Shown: positions 37,901 to 49,999, numbered from the stretch's first letter. The stretch: 64,000 bases of DNA from Impatiens glandulifera (GCF_907164915.1 NC_061868.1:47553689-47617688), one strand, 5' to 3'. Made by a program: numbers and translations. The notes: generated by a model not told the origin, from the letters alone.

Positions 37901-39240
37901 TAGAAATATCACTTAGGTATCCTCACTTTATATTCATGACAAATACACCCATAAACCATAAACTTAATTTCACATTAGATCACATTATTTTGGCTTATAT
38001 TAAATATGATACATGCACAATTATTTATTATACAAGTGACCCTAAAAATTCCAACATATAATAGTTATATATATTAAATTTTATAAATCATGGCATGAAA
38101 AAATAAAAATACAAACCCAACATAGTTCGTAGATATCTCTGTCCTATTTTACCGACTTTTCAGTATGAACGTTAAAATAATAGTAATATGTATAATGATA
38201 TATATCTAACGATTACAATTATAAAAAAATCGAGAATTTTTCTCCAAGACTACTTATATAACAAAATAATATAATTTAGTTCCATACTTATTATAGTAAA
38301 CTATTAAGATTGTAGATTAAAATCTTATAAAGATTGATAGATTTTTAGATAGGATGCTCTAGATGACTCCATAGGCATGGACGAATGTAGCAATGAGCTG
38401 GTTCCTTAATTTTTTTAATATGTATATAATAAAATTAAAAAATTCAGAGATCCTTGGTTCTCACTCCATTTTAATGGTTCTCACTACTTTCTAAATATAT
38501 ACCCTGTATATATACATATAATATTCTAATATTTGAATCCTTGTTTATTTGCAATAATTTGTTTATGAAAATCTTAAATTAGTGAAATATTTTACTAATT
38601 TTTTATTATTTAATTATTTTCATTTTCATTTATATTTATATTTATATTTTTTATTTTTACTTCTCAAAATAAAAAGATCTCATCTTTAAAAAAACAAATT
38701 ATAATTCCCCTCCCTAATATCTATTTTCTTAGTTATCTATATTAGATTTATAACTGTTTTGATTTTATTATATTTAATTAAATATCACAACTTTAAAAAA
38801 TTATAATATTAACATTATTTAATTTTTATTTTAATTTTTTTCTTAATTATTTAATAAAATATTTACTTAATTTTAAAATTATAATTCTTACTCTTATAAG
38901 CAAACATATTTAGTAATGAACCCTGAATAGAATTTCGCAATAAATAGAGAATAATTTTTTTTAATTATTTGACACTTTATATTAAACGAAATTTAGGCAA
39001 TAATGTTAATATATATTTTATTATTAATAAATTTTATATTTTAAAATTGTATATAGTTTAACTTATTTAAATATTATAATATAATATTTTTTTATATATA
39101 ATTTATTACGAAACATTTAAGCCCACCTCATTACAAATTCCTGGATCGGGTCCCGGATTTTAACCTAATAATTTTTTTTTGTTTTTTATAAACTAAAAAA
39201 ACATGTGTTTTATTTGAAAAAGTGAAAAAGTAATAAAAAT
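34962..39240. other. 4.3-kb A+T-rich spacer between the tandem glycosyltransferases
   Basis: No protein-coding signal. It contains a copy of the 5'-flank block of the first gene at 36654-36720 and many (ta)n and (aat)n runs. A short purine/pyrimidine-balanced stretch at about 36215-36320 and acc-rich MYB-site-like motifs near 37820-37850 are the only non-A+T-rich patches. Confidence 0.5.
36654..36725 (+). repeat. Duplicate of the first glycosyltransferase's 5' flank
   Basis: attaaagcttcaatttcaat, then tttcatccattataatt and aacatgtt, match 33325-33400 in the same order and spacing. In the first gene this block covers the sequence just before and into the predicted leader; here it is followed by non-coding DNA, with the paralogue starting 2.6 kb further on. 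Confidence 0.75.
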
Positions 39241-39248
39241 AGTTGATG

Positions 39249-39258
39249 TTTATATAGT
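39249..39258 (+). promoter_or_regulatory. TATA-like element of the second glycosyltransferase
   Basis: gtttatatag lies about 75 bp before ATG 39325. A transcription start some 30 bp downstream would put 39325 in the mRNA as its first start codon. That supports the long N-terminus over the internal MMNGG start. Confidence 0.45.
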
Positions 39259-39324
39259 TAGTCTAACCCAGACACATGGACGCACTAAAAGGGCGTGTTA
39301 AACGCACTGAGATATAGAGAGAGA

Positions 39325-40998
39325 ATGGGACCAAAGCCGGCCAACCCGCCAAAATGCAAATGCGTGTTTACCTTCTTCCACTTCCACCCACAAGAAGAAA
39401 CCTCTCAATCTCTCTCTAACTTTACTTCACTTTTCAGCTTCCTCAATTTCCATTCTCCTTCTCCTTCTTCTTCATCCAAAAAATCCCACAAAAACCCATC
39501 CATCCGCCAATCCTCAAATCATGAATTCCGATTCTTTACCATGATGAACGGAGGAAAGAACAAACGCCCGCTTCTCTCTCTATCATCAAGTCTCGCCACC
39601 ACCCTCTTCTTCGTCCTCCTTTTCACAGTCCCCGCCCTCCTCCTCCTCCACACCCCAACCGCCATCACCTGCGCCGCCCTCTCTTCCTTCCCAACCAAAT
39701 CCTGGACCGGAGACCTCCGTTCCGCCGAATTCTCCTGGAACCGTCTCTCCTTCACCACAAATCTCAATCCTCCACCCCCCTCCATCCTTAAAATCGCCGT
39801 CTTCTCCAGAAAATGGCCTGCCGGTTCCGCCCCCGGCGGAATGGAACGTCACGCCCACACCCTCCACTCCGCCCTCGCTAGCCGCGGACATGAAGTTCAC
39901 ATCTTCACTTCCCCCATGAACAAACACATACCCAAATCACCCAACTCCCCGATCATCCATTGCCATGACGATTCAGAGCCGGGAAGGTGGCGATATAACA
40001 AGGCCTGGGAACAGTATGAAATCGAGAACGCAAACGGCCGTCCGTTTGACGTCGTACATTCAGAAAGTGTTGCGCTACCGCACTTCATGGCGAAACTCCT
40101 TCCAAATCTCGCTGTATCATGGCACGGAATAGCATTAGAAAGCGTTTCATCGTCGTTATACCAAGACTTAATCAGACCGGCAGGAGAACCCATGTCGCCG
40201 TCGTTCAACTCCAGCTTGCAAACTATGATCCCGAAAGTTCTCACCGAAATCAGATTCTTCAAGAACTACCAACACCACGTCGCCATCAGCGATAGCTGCG
40301 GCGAGATGTTGAGAGACGTTTACCAAATCCCTTCCAAGAGAGTCCACGTGATCGTTAACGGGATCGATAACAAGGAATTCAATGAAGATAAAACCCTAGG
40401 TCAAAAGTTTAGATCGAAAATCGGAATCCCGAGTAACGCTAGCTTAGTTTTCGGTGTAGCGGGGAGGTTAGTGAAAGACAAAGGCCACCCATTACTCTTT
40501 GAAGCCTTCTCCAATCTTCGAACCAAAAACCCGAATATTTACCTAATCGTAGCCGGGTCGGGTCCTTGGGAAGGAAGGTACAAGGAATTGGGTAATCAAG
40601 TGATTGTTTTGGGATCATTAAAACCATCTGAGTTAAGGGCATTCTACAACGCGATCGACATATTCGTGAACCCTACGCTCCGGCCGCAAGGGCTGGACCT
40701 AACCCTAATGGAGGCCATGATGAGTGGGAAGCCGGTGATGGCGTCGAGGTTTCCAAGCATAAAGGGTACGATCGTAGTGGATGAGGAATTCGGGTTTATG
40801 TTTGCTCCGAATGCGGAGGAGCTTGAGGCGGCGATGACGACGGCGGTGGCGGAGGGACCGGGGAGGATGGCGAGGAGAGGAAAGGCTTGTAGAGATTATG
40901 CAACTTCGATGTTTACGGCTAGTAAGATGGCTTTGGCTTATGAGAGTTTGTTTTTGTGTATTAAGAATGAAACGTTTTGTGTTTATCCACATCATTAG
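39325..40998 (+). CDS. GT4-type glycosyltransferase (membrane-anchored), copy 2
   Basis: Single-exon tandem paralogue of the gene at 33447-34961, in the same orientation and very similar along the catalytic part. 557 residues from ATG 39325; MMNGGKNKRP at 39541 would give 485. The start at 39325 has a purine at -3 and G at +4 and lies soon after a TATA-like box, so I prefer it; it adds a 72-residue Ser- and Phe-rich N-terminal extension with no counterpart in copy 1. The membrane anchor is ATTLFFVLLFTVPALLLL. Catalytic blocks are the same: AVFSRKWPAGSAPGGMERHA, GVAGRLVKDKGHPLL, VAGSGPWEGRY and RPQGLDLTLMEAMMSG, again with Gln at the first EX7E position. No frameshift or stop. Substrates are unknown. 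Confidence 0.88.
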   Translation: MGPKPANPPKCKCVFTFFHFHPQEETSQSLSNFTSLFSFLNFHSPSPSSSSKKSHKNPSIRQSSNHEFRFFTMMNGGKNKRPLLSLSSSLATTLFFVLLFTVPALLLLHTPTAITCAALSSFPTKSWTGDLRSAEFSWNRLSFTTNLNPPPPSILKIAVFSRKWPAGSAPGGMERHAHTLHSALASRGHEVHIFTSPMNKHIPKSPNSPIIHCHDDSEPGRWRYNKAWEQYEIENANGRPFDVVHSESVALPHFMAKLLPNLAVSWHGIALESVSSSLYQDLIRPAGEPMSPSFNSSLQTMIPKVLTEIRFFKNYQHHVAISDSCGEMLRDVYQIPSKRVHVIVNGIDNKEFNEDKTLGQKFRSKIGIPSNASLVFGVAGRLVKDKGHPLLFEAFSNLRTKNPNIYLIVAGSGPWEGRYKELGNQVIVLGSLKPSELRAFYNAIDIFVNPTLRPQGLDLTLMEAMMSGKPVMASRFPSIKGTIVVDEEFGFMFAPNAEELEAAMTTAVAEGPGRMARRGKACRDYATSMFTASKMALAYESLFLCIKNETFCVYPHH

Positions 40999-42410
40999 CA
41001 TATAGCTAAATTAATTGTTAACTTATTTATACTTGTGATTTCACATTTGTTTACTATTTTATATCAAATATTTCCTTGTAAGATTGTTCATTATTATGTT
41101 TAATAAAATTACCCATTACAAAAGTTGAATATTTCAATATAATTCATGTATGAATGACGCCAAAAAGAGAATGAGTTGGAATAGGGATTCCAATTCTAGA
41201 AACTAACATTCATGACATGCATGTGACATGTTCCTTTTCAAAATATGGATAAAACATTTTTCACAATTTATAAATTAATAAACCAAAACAATGATTATTT
41301 TTTTAAAAATTATATGATATAATTAGTAAGAACAAATTAAGAGTTACTTATTTAAAATTGAGTAATGTTAATTATTCTTAAAAATAAATCCCATCACAAA
41401 AAATATTTATTCTACTTTTTTTTTTGAAAAATATCTTAACAATAATAGTTCAAATAATCTCTAACAAATATTTGTGTATATAGTGAAAAATGTGCACACA
41501 TGATATTTGGTTAAAATACTGGAAAATTTATATGGAATTAATTGTATTTTTAAAGCCCACAATAATTGAACCAATTTATTAGACAGAATATTTGGGCTTG
41601 CATCAGCCTACCAATCCGAAGTCCAAAGTCCAAACTACATATATTCATAAGCCATTTAAAAAAAGGTTAAAAAATAATTTAACAATTGTAACTTCGTCAT
41701 TATTTTTGGAGATATTTTATTTCAGTCAATAGTGAAGAGTATCATTAAAAAAATATTATTTATATTTTATTTTCAATTTAAGTGACCGTTACAAGTTACG
41801 AATCAACGATTTATTTACACTCACATCACGAACGACTACCCAATGATTGGTAGCTAAGTAATGATTGGTAGCTAAGTATATAAGAGAACGGATTCAAGAA
41901 TTTGAGTTTGGATGAGTTTAAAAAAAAAATGGAAGATCTTAAAAAAAATTAACAAAAAATTAAAAATAAAACGAGAATAAATAAAGATAAATTTTATCTT
42001 TTAAAAAAACAAATAAAAAGATAGTATATCAAATTAAAAAATCTAAGAAATTTATATTGAAAATTTTCAAGCCCATATAAATATATATTAGAAATTGTGA
42101 AAATCTCTTAAAAGCCACAACTCACATGTCCTTGTGCTATTACAACCACTACACCTATTTTTTTTTTTTTTTTTTAGTATATATATATTTTTAATATAGT
42201 TATTTTTATTAAAACTGAAAACTCCAAAAACAAAAATGATCAAAATTAAAAGAATAAATATCAAAGCGATAAGATTATGATACACCATTACAGATGAGAC
42301 CAAAGAATAATAACAAACCTCAACAAAAAGTGATGTTTCTCAAAATAAGATAATTCCTAGATTTCGCAAAACAAGATAACTCAAATTGATAGCCTTAAAT
42401 CAGTGACTAT
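40999..42410. other. intergenic, A+T-rich
   Basis: 3' flank of the second glycosyltransferase. No coding signal. A short direct repeat aatgattggtagctaagta occurs twice at about 41841-41878. A T run lies at 42158-42175. Confidence 0.5.
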
Positions 42411-43063
42411 TGTCACGGGCAGAAACTCGGTCACCGAATATTCTCTCGTCCCGCGCGGCACTATGATAGATTGCCACAATCCTAGCTAGTCAGCCTTCTA
42501 AAATATGCAAGAAGATGGAACAATTTGAGAGAGAAAGATCTTGGAGAATATCTTGTTTATTGATTACAAGAGTGAGGTATTACAAGTATTGAGTTGAGTT
42601 CCTTGTCTTGGGTTATGGCCAAGACTTGTTTATATACAAGTGTATGGATCATTCTAGATCCTCCTAGACCTAGTGTTTTCTAGACACTTCTATTACCTAA
42701 CCTAGACCCAAGAATTCCTAGAGATTTCTAGAGAATTCTACTAACACCTATAAATGAGAACTCCTAGAGAATTCTAGAGAGTTCTCCACCTTACATACAA
42801 AAAGGAACTTCCTAGAGAATTCTAGAAAGTTCCATGACCCTATTTACAAAAGAGGAACTCCTAGAGAATTCTAGAGAGTTCCATAACCTCATTCACAAAA
42901 GGGGAACTCCTAGAGAAATCTAGAGAGTTCCATGACCGACCAAAATCCAGGAACTCCTAGAGGATTCTAGATAGTTCCATAAGTGACCACAACAATCCGG
43001 AATATTCTAGAAAATGCACCTTGTGGGCTTGTCATGTGCACCCCATACCAATGGGCCGTGACA
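42411..43063 (-). mobile_element. Solo LTR with a heat-shock-element array
   Basis: Reads on the minus strand as a 653-bp LTR. It begins TGTCACGG and ends CCGTGACA (perfect 8-bp terminal inverted repeat, TG...CA ends), and actat/ctat flanks both sides, fitting a 4-5 bp target duplication. In minus-strand order: repeats of tccta/tctaga-rich units (43010-42700), TATATAAAC at 42636-42628, AATAAA at 42561-42556, then the 3' end. No primer-binding site or polypurine tract adjoins it, so no internal region remains. Two perfect three-unit heat-shock elements lie upstream of the TATA box. Confidence 0.75.
42713..43012. repeat. ~48-bp tandem repeat with palindromic gaactc/gagttc units and HSEs
   Basis: About six units of the form ggaactcctagagaattcta followed by gagagttcc, spaced 46-50 bp. 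Each unit is nearly palindromic and contains pentamers of the nGAAn type in alternating direction, usually with GAG in place of one GAA. Perfect trimers are TTCtaGAAagTTC at 42820-42832 and GAAtaTTCtaGAA at 43000-43012. Confidence 0.8.
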
Positions 43064-44749
43064 CTATGCATTTGAACAACTTGTGTCTATCTACTATTAT
43101 CCAATGTCTTGTCGAAATTTATGATGTGTTGCAGTTTGGACCGCTAAATTAATTATTCCTTTAAATAAATAGTCATAATTACTAGTTGTTTAATTATTTA
43201 AATTTCAAGATTTTAGTTCAATTTCATTACAATCATATAATTGGATATTGTAACTTTAAAGGGATTTGTGATCCTTTATTTAAGTGGGGTTAAATAATAA
43301 ATAGGAAAAAAAGTGCATTTTCACATGTTTTTAAAGATAATGTTGTACTGAGGGAATTATATATGACTGATTTAATTAAGAAATTCATTTCAAAGTTAAA
43401 GATGATATTATTATATAATTTGAAATGATATATGGGTGGACCACGTAGGACGAATTATTAAATATAGTCTTCATTTAGTTTAGTTGGTAGCTTCTTATCA
43501 TTATTTTGCTGCTATGTCTCATAATTATATAATCTAACATTTATGATTCTTCATTTTAAAACTTTAATTAAATAATTTTACCTTTATAATGCAATTATTC
43601 TTTACACATTAATAAACTAAGCTCTAACTTTTGTTTATTAGACTTATGTATTCAAACCCTAACTTATATTTCAAAAATCTAACATTGTTCACATGTTAAT
43701 TAGTCATTTGTTTAAAGTTGGAATTCAATAAATTTTCAACAAAGATTTTGTTATCAATTTTATGAGAAAAATCATTCGACACCATGAATAGTAATTCTAT
43801 TTTATCGAATTAATATATTTTTACACTATTTTACATTTTAATAAAGACAAAAGGAATTACTTCTCACAAATAGTACAATGAAACTAATTATTAACTTTTC
43901 CAATTAACCATCATTATTTTAACCATCATTACAATACAATAAATATAGTATTTATTTTCTCTTTACCCAAAACTATAAGTCACACCAATATCATTCTAAT
44001 AATTGTTTTTCTCTCATTAGTCATGATTTTTAATCTTCATTTTTATTTTTTTTAACCTTACTTCAACTTTTATCTTCAACATTCTCTCTAGTTTTGTTCT
44101 TCAACTTCTATCTTCAACATTCTCTCTAATTTTGTTCTTCAACTTCTATCTTCAACATTCTTTCTTGTTTTTGTTCAACATCTACAATATAACTATGTAA
44201 GTAAGTAATGTTTTCATTTGAGTTTTTCAAATTTCGATATTATTAATTTAATGTTATTTATTATTTAATAAAGTTATGCTTGTTCTTTAACTTTTATAAT
44301 CCTATACTTATTTATTAACTTAATTTTCGATCTCTATTTTGTAATTTCTTCTTCCATTTTAGCAGCAACAAATGTGACATTTCTATAACTTCTACAAGAC
44401 TCGCTTCAAGAAGAATATGTTTTTTTTGTGAGAAAATTGTCTTGTTGATGAATATTTTGAAGTTTATGTTTAATTAAGTATATATTGTTGTGTCTGTTTT
44501 AAGTTTATTTATTTATATTTTGTGGTATGAATGAATTTATATTATGTAGTATGAATGATATTGTTGTTTAAGTATCCAATATTTATTAATATTTTTTTTG
44601 GTCAATTATATTTTGTAATAACATATTAGTTAAGATATTAGATTTAATTTATAATAATTTAAAATTATTTTAGTCTGAATATGTTAATTAAAAAAATATA
44701 TTTTTTAATATTTTGTATATTTTAAAAATAATAAATATAATTTTACACT
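43064..44749. other. intergenic, A+T-rich
   Basis: No coding signal. A local repeat of ttcaacttctatcttcaaca occurs about three times at 44064-44160. Confidence 0.5.
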
Positions 44750-44925
44750 TTAATCGGGTAATGGGGTACCTGTCGGGTATCGGGTACCCTACAAATCGGG
44801 AATGATGATCTAAATAGAGATACCCGTCGGTTTGAAGTTGGGGTCGGGTATTAAAATAAAAATCGAGTTCGGGGATGAGTATTTCACTAGCCGACGAGTA
44901 GGGTACCCGTTGCCATCTCTAATCA
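44750..44925. mobile_element. Terminal part of a hAT-like element
   Basis: Read on the other strand the right edge is agagatggcaacgggtaccc, a common terminus of plant hAT elements. The interior has repeated gggtatcgggtaccc and gggtcgggtatt motifs. The opposite terminus was not found, so the extent is uncertain. Confidence 0.45.
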
Positions 44926-44984
44926 ATCTAGACATATTGGGCTTAGGGCTCAAGTTAGTTTTAACTTATCTTTAAAATATAAAT

Positions 44985-45090
44985 AATAATAATAATAATT
45001 CTGAAAATAATAATAATAATGATAATGATATTTTTTAAAATAAATAATAATATTAATCATTCTAATAATAATTATTATAATGATTATGAA

Positions 45091-45123
<33 letters not shown>

Positions 45124-46046
45124 TCTGAAAATAATTCTGAAAATAATAATAAATATAATAATTATAATAATAACAATATTAATAAATATAATAATAATAA
45201 ATAATATTAATAATGATAATAATAATAATAATTCTGAAAATAATAATAATAATAATAATAATAATAATTCTGAAAATAATAATAATAATAAATATAATAA
45301 TTATTATTATTATTACAATTTTCCAGAGCTATAATAATAATAATTCTGAAAAAAATAATAATAATAATTCTGAAAATAATACTGAAAATAATAATAATAA
45401 ATATAATAATAATAATAACTATAATAATTATAATAATAACAATATTAATAAATATAATAATGATAATAATAATAATAAATAATAATATTAATAAAATAAT
45501 TTTGAAAATAATAATAATAATAATTTCTAAAAAAAATATTAATAATTTCTAAAAAATAATAATATTAATAATTCTAAAAATAATAATATATTAGAAATAA
45601 TAATCATTGATTTAATATATTACCTATGATATTGTTGATGATGTTAATGTTTCTAATGAAGAAGGAACAGCTGAACAATAATAAAATTTTTAAAAATAAT
45701 TCTGAAAATAATAATAATAAATATAATAATTATAATAATAATAATAACAATATTAATAAATATAATAATAATAAATAATATTAATAAAATAATGATAAAA
45801 TAATAATAATAATAATAATTCTGAAAATAATAATTTTTGAAAATAATAATTTATTAGAAATAATTTAGAAAATAATAATAATACATATTCTAAAAATAAT
45901 AATAATAATGACAAAAATAATTCTGTAAATAATATTAATAATAAATATAATAATTATAATAATAATAATATTAATTAATATAATAATAATAAATAATATT
46001 AATAAAATAATAATAAATAATAATTTTGAAAATAATAATAATAATA

Positions 46047-46111
<65 letters not shown>

Positions 46112-46140
46112 AACTTTTGTATCTAAATTGTTATATTAGA
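44985..46140. repeat. AAT-rich low-complexity region ending in an (AAT)n(ATT)n palindrome
   Basis: About 1.15 kb of (aat)n interrupted by aattctgaaaataataat modules. The Asn- or Ile-rich frames it gives are artefacts of the repeat. At about 46032-46109 a run of aat is followed directly by a long run of att, forming a perfect potential hairpin. Confidence 0.9.
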
Positions 46141-46362
46141 TATAATAATAATAATAATCATAATAATAATTCAAAATAATTTTGAAAATAATAATAAATA
46201 TAATAATAATAAATATAAAAAATTATAATAATATATATTTAATGTTTAAAATTCTTAATAAATAATAAATATATTGATAATATTAATAAGGTTAAAGTAA
46301 GAAAGAAATATTATAATTTTTTTAAAAAATAGTTAAAGTATCCATTTATCCATATATATATA

Positions 46363-46450
46363 TATTAGTTAAAAAGTTTAACTTATATTGTCAAAAATAT
46401 TCCGCATTCATCCAATTTAGTGTTAAATTTAAAATAATAAGTTTTATTAG
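46363..46450 (+). repeat. Diverged single half-copy of the 294-bp array unit
   Basis: attagttaaaaagtttaact, attccgcattcatccaattt and agtgttaaatttaaaataat follow the order of the first half of the unit at 25.4-28.9 kb, ending near its box A (attagccta). It shows the unit also exists dispersed. Confidence 0.7.
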
Positions 46451-46451
46451 C

Positions 46452-47420
46452 CTATATCTAAAAGGTGAAACGATTACGAGAATGAAAACATAACGAAGAG
46501 TATACGTAGTAGAACACTAAGAGTTGAACAATCGAAAATCTATTCATGAGAAATAATGAAGAGGATCGAAATGATTACTAGAACGAAGAGCAATAAAACA
46601 TTAAGAGTCGTACGATCAAAAATCTATTCATGAGAAATAATTAAGAGTCAATCAAAAATCTACATTGAATTAAGCGAAAAGAACTGTACTACTCATGAGA
46701 AATTAACATATAAACATATACCTAAAAGGCGAAACGATTACCAAAACGAAAAACAACAAAACATTAAGGGTCAAACAATCGAAAATCTATTCTTGAGAAA
46801 TAAGTAAGAGTCGATTGAAAATTTACATTGAATTAAGCGAAAGTAACTGTATTACTCTTGAAAAAATAACATATAAATCTATACCTAAAAGACGAAACGA
46901 TTACCAGAACGAATAAAAGAACGAAGAGCAGCAGAACATTAATAGTCGAAAGATCGAAAATCTAAATTGAATTAAGCGAAATGAACTGTATTACTCATGA
47001 GAAATTAACATATAAACCTATATCTAAAAGGTGAAACGATTACCAGAACGAAGAGCAGCAAAACATTAAGAGTCAAACGATCGAAAATCTATTCATGAGA
47101 AATAATTAAGAGTCGATCGAAAATCTACATTGAATTAAGTGAAATGAACTGTACTACTCATGAGAAATTAACATATAAACCTATACATAAAAGGCGAAAC
47201 GATTTACAAAACGAAGAGTAGTAAAACATTAAGAGTCGGATGATTAAAAATCTTTTCATGAGAAATAATTAAAAGTTGATCGAAAATCTACATTGAATTA
47301 AGCAATAGGAACTTTACTACTCATGATAAATTAACATATAAACTTATACCTAAAAGGCGAAACGAAGAGCAATGCGTTTATCCTTTCTTTCTCCTAATGC
47401 GCCAAATATGCTTTTTGGCG
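46452..47420 (+). repeat. 163-bp tandem repeat, about 5.5 copies
   Basis: Units begin cctaaaaggcgaaacgatta at about 46452, 46721, 46884, 47023, 47186 and 47349; most spacings are 163 bp, one is 139. Shared blocks are cgaagagcagcaaaacatta, tcgaaaatctattcatgaga and ctacattgaattaagcgaaa. The first interval contains a partial extra unit. No reading frame. Function unknown. Confidence 0.85.
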
Positions 47421-47433
47421 GGAAATTGTAAGA

Positions 47434-47439
<6 letters not shown>

Positions 47440-47514
<75 letters not shown>
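47440..47514. repeat. (TA)n microsatellite, ~75 bp
   Basis: An uninterrupted TA run directly after the 163-bp array. Confidence 0.95.
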
Positions 47515-47515
<1 letters not shown>

Positions 47516-49990
47516 AACTAACTTAAATTGATATTTTATGATATATTTTAATAGAATTTGTATGATTTATCTCTTAGAAATGATTTATTTAATCAAGAAC
47601 CTAATATCATAAAATATCGTCTCATATTCATTATCAACGATATTAACTCATCAAAACAATTGTTCTTATATCATTTAGTTTTGTTTCAGAATTGAACATA
47701 TATGATTTTTGAGGCTTGAGATTTTTTTATTTTTTTTTAAAAAATTTATGTCAAATGAATAAAATTAACTAACTACTTAGGCTTAGAATACTTACAAATA
47801 TACAGATGATATAAGAAATACAACAAAGCATCTAAGTCAAAAATAACAGTTAATTACTTACAATATTGAAAACATAGTTTAGTATATATGATGATTAATT
47901 AATCTTTTTTTAATTTTATTTTATAAATAGCCATATCAATTTAATAAATTTACAAAAAGTTGTATTTTTTAATTTTATTATAGTAATGAAATAACATTCC
48001 ACCAAGAACTTAAAGAAATGCATATGAGTTTAATTGGGTGCAAATGTTTAAAAATAAAATATAAACTAATTGACAAAAGTTATGATAATAACCTGTAAAA
48101 GTTACATTCTAAGATTAAAAATACAGCAAATAACATTAACAAACAACAGCTTTCCACTTTAATTATTGGCAGGAGAAAATGAAAAATCTACCCTGATGGT
48201 TTCGGGACCTGAAATGATGATTTCTCGTCCCGAAATGATGATTTCTCGTCCCGAAATGATGGTTTCAAGGTCCGAAATGATGGTTTCGATACTCTTTTTT
48301 ACAACCCTATTCGAAATGATTTTGCAGCTAAACCCACATAAAATGCAGCTACACCATAATCACTCACTAAACAAAATATGATAAAATGTGACGTAAACTC
48401 TTAATTTATTTTATTTTATTTTAAATTTAATTAATATTTATTTATCTAATTCTAAAAAAATGACAAATAAACATTCATATATTCTTTTATCTAAAACTTT
48501 TTTTTTTCTAAACTAATTTCAATTTTTTTAAATTCATCCCAAATCTATTACATGATAAGTCTAAGTAGGTTTGGAAAATTTCTAGTCAATCACTCAATCA
48601 ATAACAAAAAATCATTATTAATAGATTTTTTTATAACTAATTAATACTCTTGTGTAGTTATTTAGTAATATGGAATAATATTAATTTAAATATTCATATC
48701 TATGATTGAAATCATTATTTGTATTGATTGATTCATCAATTTTACACTTAAAAATGTCAATATTTCTATTTAAGAGAACACAAAGTTGCATCAAAGAAGC
48801 TTTTTCAACTTTTGAATTTGACCCTTTACATGGGCAAGGAAATTTATAAAATCAAACGATGGAGCCTAATTTAAGCTATTTTATAATTAATATTTTGTGG
48901 ACAAAAATAGACATCAAACTCAAATAGGATAGTATTATTAACGTGAAATATATATTATTAAATATAAATTTGCGGACACGAAATTCAAGTTATGAACTTA
49001 ACGGTTACCAAAAAAAAAAGGGAAAGTAAAAAAGATGCCTGATTGTCAGAAACATGAGCATATTATATAGTACTAATATAACTTATTTTATTTATTTTTT
49101 TATTTTGTTATTGACAAATTAGTATTAAGACCTTCTTTGATGTAAAGCTAATTGATGTAAAACTTATTTCTGAATAATATTGTTTGATTTATGTTACTCA
49201 AAATTATATTGTTTGGATAAAAATATATTTAGTATAAATATATAAATCTTAAATTAAAAATACTTTATTATTTTAATAGATGCTATGAATAATAAATATT
49301 GAGTCTTAAAAAAATTAACTCGTACGCAAACAAGGCCTTAAAGCTTATTTGGCATGAATTATTTATGATTATTTTCAAATGTCAATATCAATTTTTTTCG
49401 ATGTTTAATTAATATATTATTTAAAATATTAAACTTACTAAGTTAATTAATTGATGACTAAGAAATCAAAAGTTAATTAGAAAGTGGGTGTAATGCGCTA
49501 GCTTCTTATATTTATTTATTTTTAATGAACATATTAAAATAATTTATTTATTATAAAAATTTCAACAATATTTATATTAATATTTTAGTTATTTTAATTA
49601 AATTTGTAGGTGTTATAAAAAAATATATAAATCTTAAAGAGAAAAAAAAAGTCTAATTACTTTATTTTTTCTTAAGGAAAAAGGTAACCCTTCAAATTTT
49701 TTGAACTAACTAATTTTTTTTTGGGACCAACGTGACCATTTTTCTGAAATTTGTAATATTTAAATAATTTATAAAATGATAAAAGTAAGATGTTTTTGAA
49801 ACGAATGAATATAAAATATAAAGATAAAATAATTAAGTTAGAAATTATTAAAAGATCACGCGCACGTGACATTACTGTATGTATATCTTGAATTAATTGA
49901 ATGGGATGGCAGTAAATGTAAATAAAGTAATAGTGAGTGGCTAAAAGATTCTCATGTGCCTGTCCTTACCTGAACCATAATACAGATCGA
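47515..49990. other. intergenic, A+T-rich, with a 21-bp tandem repeat
   Basis: No gene recognised. The repeat at 48211-48294 is listed separately. Otherwise only poly-A/T runs. Confidence 0.5.
48211..48294 (+). repeat. 21-bp tandem repeat, four copies
   Basis: gaaatgatgatttctcgtcc plus one base, at 48211, 48232, 48253 and 48274, the last two diverged. It sits in a short 71-codon frame that I do not believe codes. Confidence 0.85.
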
Positions 49991-49999
49991 TCTAGTTGG

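Noticed and set aside
39519..39927. Antisense open frames opposite the second glycosyltransferase (also 33765-34060 opposite the first)
   Set aside because: They mirror the codon composition of the conserved sense genes and have no family similarity.
45019..45482. Long Asn-rich and Ile-rich open frames
   Set aside because: They are translations of the (AAT)n repeat in different frames; no start context, splice structure or family similarity.
48166..48381. 71-codon frame over the 21-bp repeat
   Set aside because: Frame openness follows from a repeat length divisible by three; no other support.
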